Shown here: piece by piece, positions 23,896-26,996 of the stretch
How the letters are laid out: each line of letters begins with the position of its first letter
Numbering within the stretch: the stretch's first letter is position 1
Assembly (NCBI GenBank): GCA_017408725.1
Contig: JAFQUA010000059.1
Span: 1-26,996 of the forward strand
Reading direction: 5' to 3'
DNA: 26,996 nucleotides
DNA from: Oscillospiraceae bacterium
GTDB taxonomy: Bacteria; Bacillota_A; Clostridia; Oscillospirales; Oscillospiraceae
Notes under the pieces: model-generated
Told to the model about the DNA's origin: nothing
Database searches by the model: none
Seen by the model: only the letters and a program-made list of their open reading frames with translations
Translations under genes and position numbers: made by a program

Positions 23896-23919
23896 GGTGC
23901 GGCGGTTTCCCGCCGCACC
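23896..23919. other. GC-rich hairpin after acsB
   Basis: A 10-bp perfect stem GGTGCGGCGG / CCGCCGCACC with a TTTC loop, 11 nt past the acsB stop. There is no T tract on either strand, so it is more likely a transcript-stabilising or processing hairpin than an intrinsic terminator, leaving room for read-through into acsV. Confidence 0.55.
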
Positions 23920-23930
23920 TCAAATGTCGC

Positions 23931-26057
23931 TTACATCAGAGGCTCCAGACCCAGAACGGGGTGACCCTTCTCAGTCAGCCATGCGATCAGTTCTTCTGCA
24001 TCGCAGGTAACGGTCTCGTCGGCGACCATGTCGACAAAGTTTTCAATGCCGTACAGCTCGAAAGCAGTCTTGTTCAGGCGCTCTGCCACATCGTCCTTCA
24101 GTTCCTTGGGCATCCAAACGATACGCTCAATGCCGCCTTCGGCAGCCAGGAACTTCTTGGAAGCGATGAAGTGACGGCCATGGCCCATGAAGCCGGGAGT
24201 CTGGACACCACCGCCGGTGCAGGATGCCAGTTCGCCGAAGGTCATGCCGGCGGGAGTCATACCCTTATACTCACGGTTGACAACCACAACACCGTTGGAA
24301 ACAGCTTCAATACCGCAAATGCACTCGAAGCAGCCGCATGAGGTCATGGGATCTTCCAGAATGGAGTACAGAGTAACATTCTCAACAGCGCCGTGGGTAG
24401 CTTCCGCGATCATGCGGTTGACTTCCTCATAACGGCCGGTGCGCTCGTCGATGAGGCCCTTCTTGAGGATGGGCTGGCAGGGGCCGTTGGGATCCAGTTC
24501 GTTGGTTGCCTTGGCATCCAGCCAGGAAACGGCGCCGCACAGGCCCAGACGCTCGGGAGTGACCACGCAGCAGTGGGCGGGAGCAAAGCTCTGGCACAGG
24601 ATGCAGGTGTAGTAACGGTCAACGGACTCGTCGGTCATGGAAGCCAGACGGTCATCACGCTGTACGTAACGGGGCATTGCGATCTCATCACGGAACTTGG
24701 CGGCTTCTGCTGCATCGGTGATGATGGTGACCTGGCACTTATCAACAACTGCGTCAAACTCGTTCTTGACCATGACATACAGAACTTCCGCGAAGTCCTT
24801 CAGCCGCAGGCCGGCTTCAAATGCGGCATTGGAAACACGGACACGGACCTGATTGCGCTGACCGGTGTGCATAACGCCTTCCATGTAGTTGAACCATGCG
24901 TGGAACTTACGCTCGATGACGGACTCGAAGTCCAGCTGCATCTTCTTGCCAGCGACTTCCACATAAGTAACCAGAGCCAGATCCTTGGCTGCATCAAAGT
25001 CAGGGCCGACGATGGTGATCTTGTGATCTTCGACCTCAGAGAGTTCCTTCATGACAACCAGCTCTGCGGTGGGGTTCTTGGAGGACCACATCTCGTTGTG
25101 CATATCTGCCTTACGGATGATCTCGCCTTCGAAAGCAGCGGCAAAAGCCACGGGAATGGGCAGCTCGGTGACCTTGATCTTGATCTCACGCAGTTCCAGA
25201 GACTTGGCAACGGTCTTATCATGATCACAGACGGATTCCAGAGCACCAGGAACCTGATTTTCGCCCAGATCGATGTCCACAACTACGGGGAAGCCCAGAG
25301 CGATGGCACCGGCACCGGCGGAAACCACAACGGCATCAATAGCGCCGAAGGTATTGACGAATGCGGGAACGCGCTTCTTGGTGTAATCCAGCAGACCTGC
25401 CAGATCGCCGGGCTGCACATTACCGAAGATCAGAGCTGCACGGATAGCAACGGTAACAACATGGATAACGGAAGTCACATCGTGACCCAGAGGGATTACG
25501 CGGAACTCAAGACCCATCTTGACGCCGCCTTCGGCAACCTGCTCAATGACATCACCGACCATGAAGGTCATGATACCCTTGGACTGGTAATCCTTAACGA
25601 CCTTGACAACATCCTCAGCATTCTCAGCCTTGCCCAGAACAACAGCAACACCGGGGATATCGCCGGTAACCAGCGGAACACCCAGAGAGCGGATGATGGG
25701 ATCGGGCACGAAACCGATGCCGGATTCGTTTGCGTAAGGCTCGGCATTCTCAACCCACTTCAGGCCTTCCAGAATTTCAGCACCGACAGCGGTGGCCAGG
25801 CCGGCATTCAGCGCCTGGCCCAGATCTTCCTGATTGGTAATGAGGCTCTTCAGAACGCCGACACAGGGAACGAGATCGCCCAGCGTCTTGACCTTCACGC
25901 CGGTGGCGGCATAAATGGTGGGGAAATAATATGCGGTATCGGGGAAGGCAATTTCTTTGTCTGCGCCATATTTGGCAATGGCATCGTTGACCGCACCCTC
26001 GGTCAACCCGGCAACAGCATTGCTGCCACCGTAAATGAGATCGGTTAATACGCTCAT
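23931..26057 (-). CDS. acsB: Acetyl-CoA synthase (CO dehydrogenase/ACS beta-type subunit)
   Basis: A 708-residue enzyme that joins CO, a methyl group from the corrinoid protein and CoA into acetyl-CoA at the Ni-Ni-[4Fe-4S] A-cluster, the last step of the Wood-Ljungdahl pathway. A-cluster cysteines are all present: Cys485, 488, 497, 507, 574 and 576 (YYTCILCQSF, HCCVV, GLCGAVSW, SCGCFECICG). Their spacing (3, 9, 10, 67, 2) is identical to that of the Moorella enzyme (506/509/518/528/595/597). Length is close to the 729 residues of Moorella. The start at 26057 follows GGGAGGA by 6 nt. A sigma-A promoter lies upstream. No acsA, acsC or acsD is in this window. Confidence 0.97.
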   Translation of the reverse strand: MSVLTDLIYGGSNAVAGLTEGAVNDAIAKYGADKEIAFPDTAYYFPTIYAATGVKVKTLGDLVPCVGVLKSLITNQEDLGQALNAGLATAVGAEILEGLKWVENAEPYANESGIGFVPDPIIRSLGVPLVTGDIPGVAVVLGKAENAEDVVKVVKDYQSKGIMTFMVGDVIEQVAEGGVKMGLEFRVIPLGHDVTSVIHVVTVAIRAALIFGNVQPGDLAGLLDYTKKRVPAFVNTFGAIDAVVVSAGAGAIALGFPVVVDIDLGENQVPGALESVCDHDKTVAKSLELREIKIKVTELPIPVAFAAAFEGEIIRKADMHNEMWSSKNPTAELVVMKELSEVEDHKITIVGPDFDAAKDLALVTYVEVAGKKMQLDFESVIERKFHAWFNYMEGVMHTGQRNQVRVRVSNAAFEAGLRLKDFAEVLYVMVKNEFDAVVDKCQVTIITDAAEAAKFRDEIAMPRYVQRDDRLASMTDESVDRYYTCILCQSFAPAHCCVVTPERLGLCGAVSWLDAKATNELDPNGPCQPILKKGLIDERTGRYEEVNRMIAEATHGAVENVTLYSILEDPMTSCGCFECICGIEAVSNGVVVVNREYKGMTPAGMTFGELASCTGGGVQTPGFMGHGRHFIASKKFLAAEGGIERIVWMPKELKDDVAERLNKTAFELYGIENFVDMVADETVTCDAEELIAWLTEKGHPVLGLEPLM

Positions 26058-26094
26058 GTAAATTCCTCCCAAAAATAATTCTGTTATTTATATA

Positions 26095-26109
26095 AAGCCC
26101 ATAGGGGCT
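26095..26109 (-). other. Small hairpin at the start of the acsB transcript
   Basis: AGCCC-ATAGG-GGGCT-type 5-bp stem at the predicted 5' end of the acsB message, about 40 nt before the start codon. May stabilise the transcript; no regulatory class recognised. Confidence 0.3.
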
Positions 26110-26110
26110 G

Positions 26111-26139
26111 AATATACGAAGTTAATTGATCCTCCGCAA
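26111..26139 (-). promoter_or_regulatory. Sigma-A promoter of acsB
   Basis: Minus-strand TTGCGG (26139-26134), 17-nt spacer, TATATT (26116-26111). Start of transcription near 26104. Together with the terminator at 26309-26336 it indicates that acsB is transcribed apart from acsE. Confidence 0.6.
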
Positions 26140-26308
26140 GGGGATATTGAAAAGAACAAAGTGGCTGGGAGGGTTGTGCACGCGAGCGCTGCCGGCGGCA
26201 GATCCAGCGAGCGGACAAGCAAGTGCCGCGGTCGACAAGAAGCAAGCCTGCCTGTTAGGCGCCGCTTCTGTCGGGCACCGCAAACGGAAGCCTCCCAAAA
26301 ACGCAAAA
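26140..26308. other. GC-rich structured non-coding stretch between acsE and acsB
   Basis: No convincing reading frame with a ribosome-binding site. It contains several inverted repeats: CTGCC-GGC-GGCAG flanked by CGCT/AGCG (about 26188-26214), and a longer interrupted stem where GTGCC...GACAaGAAGC pairs with GCTTCTGTC...GGCAC around an inner GCCT/AGGC (about 26222-26281). Composition is clearly more GC-rich than the flanking AT-rich promoter segment. Could be a degenerate mobile repeat or a structured RNA; no known class recognised. Confidence 0.4.
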
Positions 26309-26336
26309 TCCGGGAGGGAGGTATCTCCCTCCCGGA
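26309..26336 (-). terminator. Terminator after acsE
   Basis: A 12-bp perfect stem TCCGGGAGGGAG / CTCCCTCCCGGA with a GTAT loop; on the minus strand it is followed by TTTTGCGTTTTT. It lies 27 nt past the acsE stop codon. Confidence 0.9.
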
Positions 26337-26362
26337 TCGCAATACGGGAAATATACTATTTC

Positions 26363-26996
26363 TTACAGATCGAGGTAAGAGTCGGAGTACAGAACGTGGT
26401 TCTTGAAGATGTCGCAGGACTTGATGGTCTCCATCAGCCGCAGGTCGTTGGGGTTAACGATAGCGGAGGTCAGACCCTGCATCATACACATAGCGACCAG
26501 AGCGGAATCCATGATGGGACGGACGTTCTTGGGAGCGCCATTGGAGTTGTTGGACAGACCGCCGGTGGACTTCAGGCCCTTGTCGGAGAACATCTTGATG
26601 GCTTCCAGAACTTCCATCTGCTTGTCCTGCATACCCTTGACGACCAGGAACAGGGGGTCAAACCACAGATCGTCGGAAGTCATGCCCAGGGACAGGCCGC
26701 GCTCGAGCATGTTGTCGCAGTGCATTTCGCGCTCAGCGTTATCCTTAGCGATACCGTCAGCGGAGCACAGAGCGATACAGATCGCATCGTTGGCAGCAGC
26801 CAGGTCGATGTAGGAGATACGGGAGCCGGCGTCAGCGGAGTTGACGATGGGCTTGCCGTTGGTACGGTTGTAAACCTTGATACCGGCTTCGATAGCCTTT
26901 TTGTTGGCGGTGTCCAGTGCCAGAGGAACATTGTTGAAGTTCTCCTGCAGCAGCTTGACAGCCCACATCATACGCTCGGGACCGTCCTTCTCAGCA
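26363..26996 (-). CDS. acsE: Methyltetrahydrofolate:corrinoid methyltransferase AcsE (5' end outside window)
   Basis: The last 210 or so residues of a protein of about 260-270; the frame is open to the window edge (AEKDGPERMMW precedes the first internal Met). This pterin-binding TIM-barrel enzyme moves the methyl group from methyl-tetrahydrofolate to the corrinoid iron-sulfur protein, feeding acetyl-CoA synthase. Family features: PLALDTANKKAIEAGIKV, KPIVNSADAG, LWFDPLFLVV, GGLSNNSNGAPKNVRP (substrate-binding Asn), and a C-terminal VLYSDSYLDL. Same strand as acsB, but a strong terminator separates them. Identity is well supported; the exact start is not visible. Confidence 0.93.
   Translation of the reverse strand, partial: AEKDGPERMMWAVKLLQENFNNVPLALDTANKKAIEAGIKVYNRTNGKPIVNSADAGSRISYIDLAAANDAICIALCSADGIAKDNAEREMHCDNMLERGLSLGMTSDDLWFDPLFLVVKGMQDKQMEVLEAIKMFSDKGLKSTGGLSNNSNGAPKNVRPIMDSALVAMCMMQGLTSAIVNPNDLRLMETIKSCDIFKNHVLYSDSYLDL

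Noticed and set aside
23896..23919. Intrinsic terminator after acsB
   Set aside because: The stem is perfect but no T tract follows on the minus strand, so it is recorded as a hairpin only.
24393..26048. 551-residue open frame opposite acsB
   Set aside because: Antisense shadow of a highly conserved gene with strong codon bias; low-complexity Gly/Asn/Asp-rich translation, no family features.
26088..26342. 84-residue minus-strand frame between acsE and acsB
   Set aside because: It reads through the acsE terminator and the acsB promoter, has no ribosome-binding site and no protein-like features.

Overview
The window looks like part of the chromosome of an anaerobic, spore-forming, Gram-positive Firmicute, most likely an Oscillospiraceae/Ruminococcaceae-type gut clostridium. 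The reasons are an intact sporulation sigma factor (SigK), a carbonyl-branch Wood-Ljungdahl cluster (acsE, acsB, acsV), class B sortase and cell-wall-anchored surface protein biology, clostridial ribosome-binding sites, and a palindromic intergenic element of a kind I associate with this group. Species cannot be named from the sequence alone.

Layout. Positions 1-347 hold two tandem, very strong sigma-A promoters firing leftward out of the window, probably the leader of an rRNA operon. Then come a CBS-domain protein (348-776, -), sigK (896-1579, -), and a seven-gene minus-strand operon (6572 to 1678). That operon encodes a transglutaminase-like lipoprotein, a PilC/GspF platform protein, four small pilin- or pseudopilin-like membrane proteins, and a PilT-type ATPase. 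A BTAD-type transcriptional regulator with a degenerate C-terminal GGDEF domain (6727-7950, +) is divergent from it. Next is a large VWA/InlB-repeat surface protein with an IPKTG sorting signal (8106-11576, -), whose 5' leader contains a cyclic-di-GMP-I (GEMM) riboswitch. It is followed by a small conserved protein of unknown function (11743-12162, -) and a REC/HD-GYP/PAS/GGDEF/GAF c-di-GMP turnover protein (12387-15803, +). Decayed coding remnants (15814-16320), gdhA (16364-17698, -) and a truncated TldE/PmbA fragment (about 17869-18102, -) come next. A class B sortase (18337-19233, +) converges on a secreted cysteine-peptidase-like InlB-repeat protein (19277-20962, -). The right end holds the Wood-Ljungdahl genes: DUF3786 protein, acsV, acsB and the partial acsE, all on the minus strand.

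How the parts may work together. Cyclic di-GMP is the recurring theme. One protein carries both a synthesis-type GGDEF and a degradation-type HD-GYP domain, a riboswitch for the same messenger precedes the big surface protein, and the regulator divergent from the pilus-like operon keeps an RxxD I-site next to a ruined GGDEF active site, as c-di-GMP receptors do. The sortase is of the class that in Clostridioides difficile anchors c-di-GMP-controlled adhesins with (S/P)PxTG signals. The window therefore plausibly encodes a surface-attachment module (anchored adhesin plus pilus-like machine) tuned by c-di-GMP, lying near core acetogenic metabolism (acsE/acsB/acsV) and glutamate dehydrogenase. 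The enzyme, riboswitch and sortase assignments rest on visible motifs; the regulatory wiring is inference.
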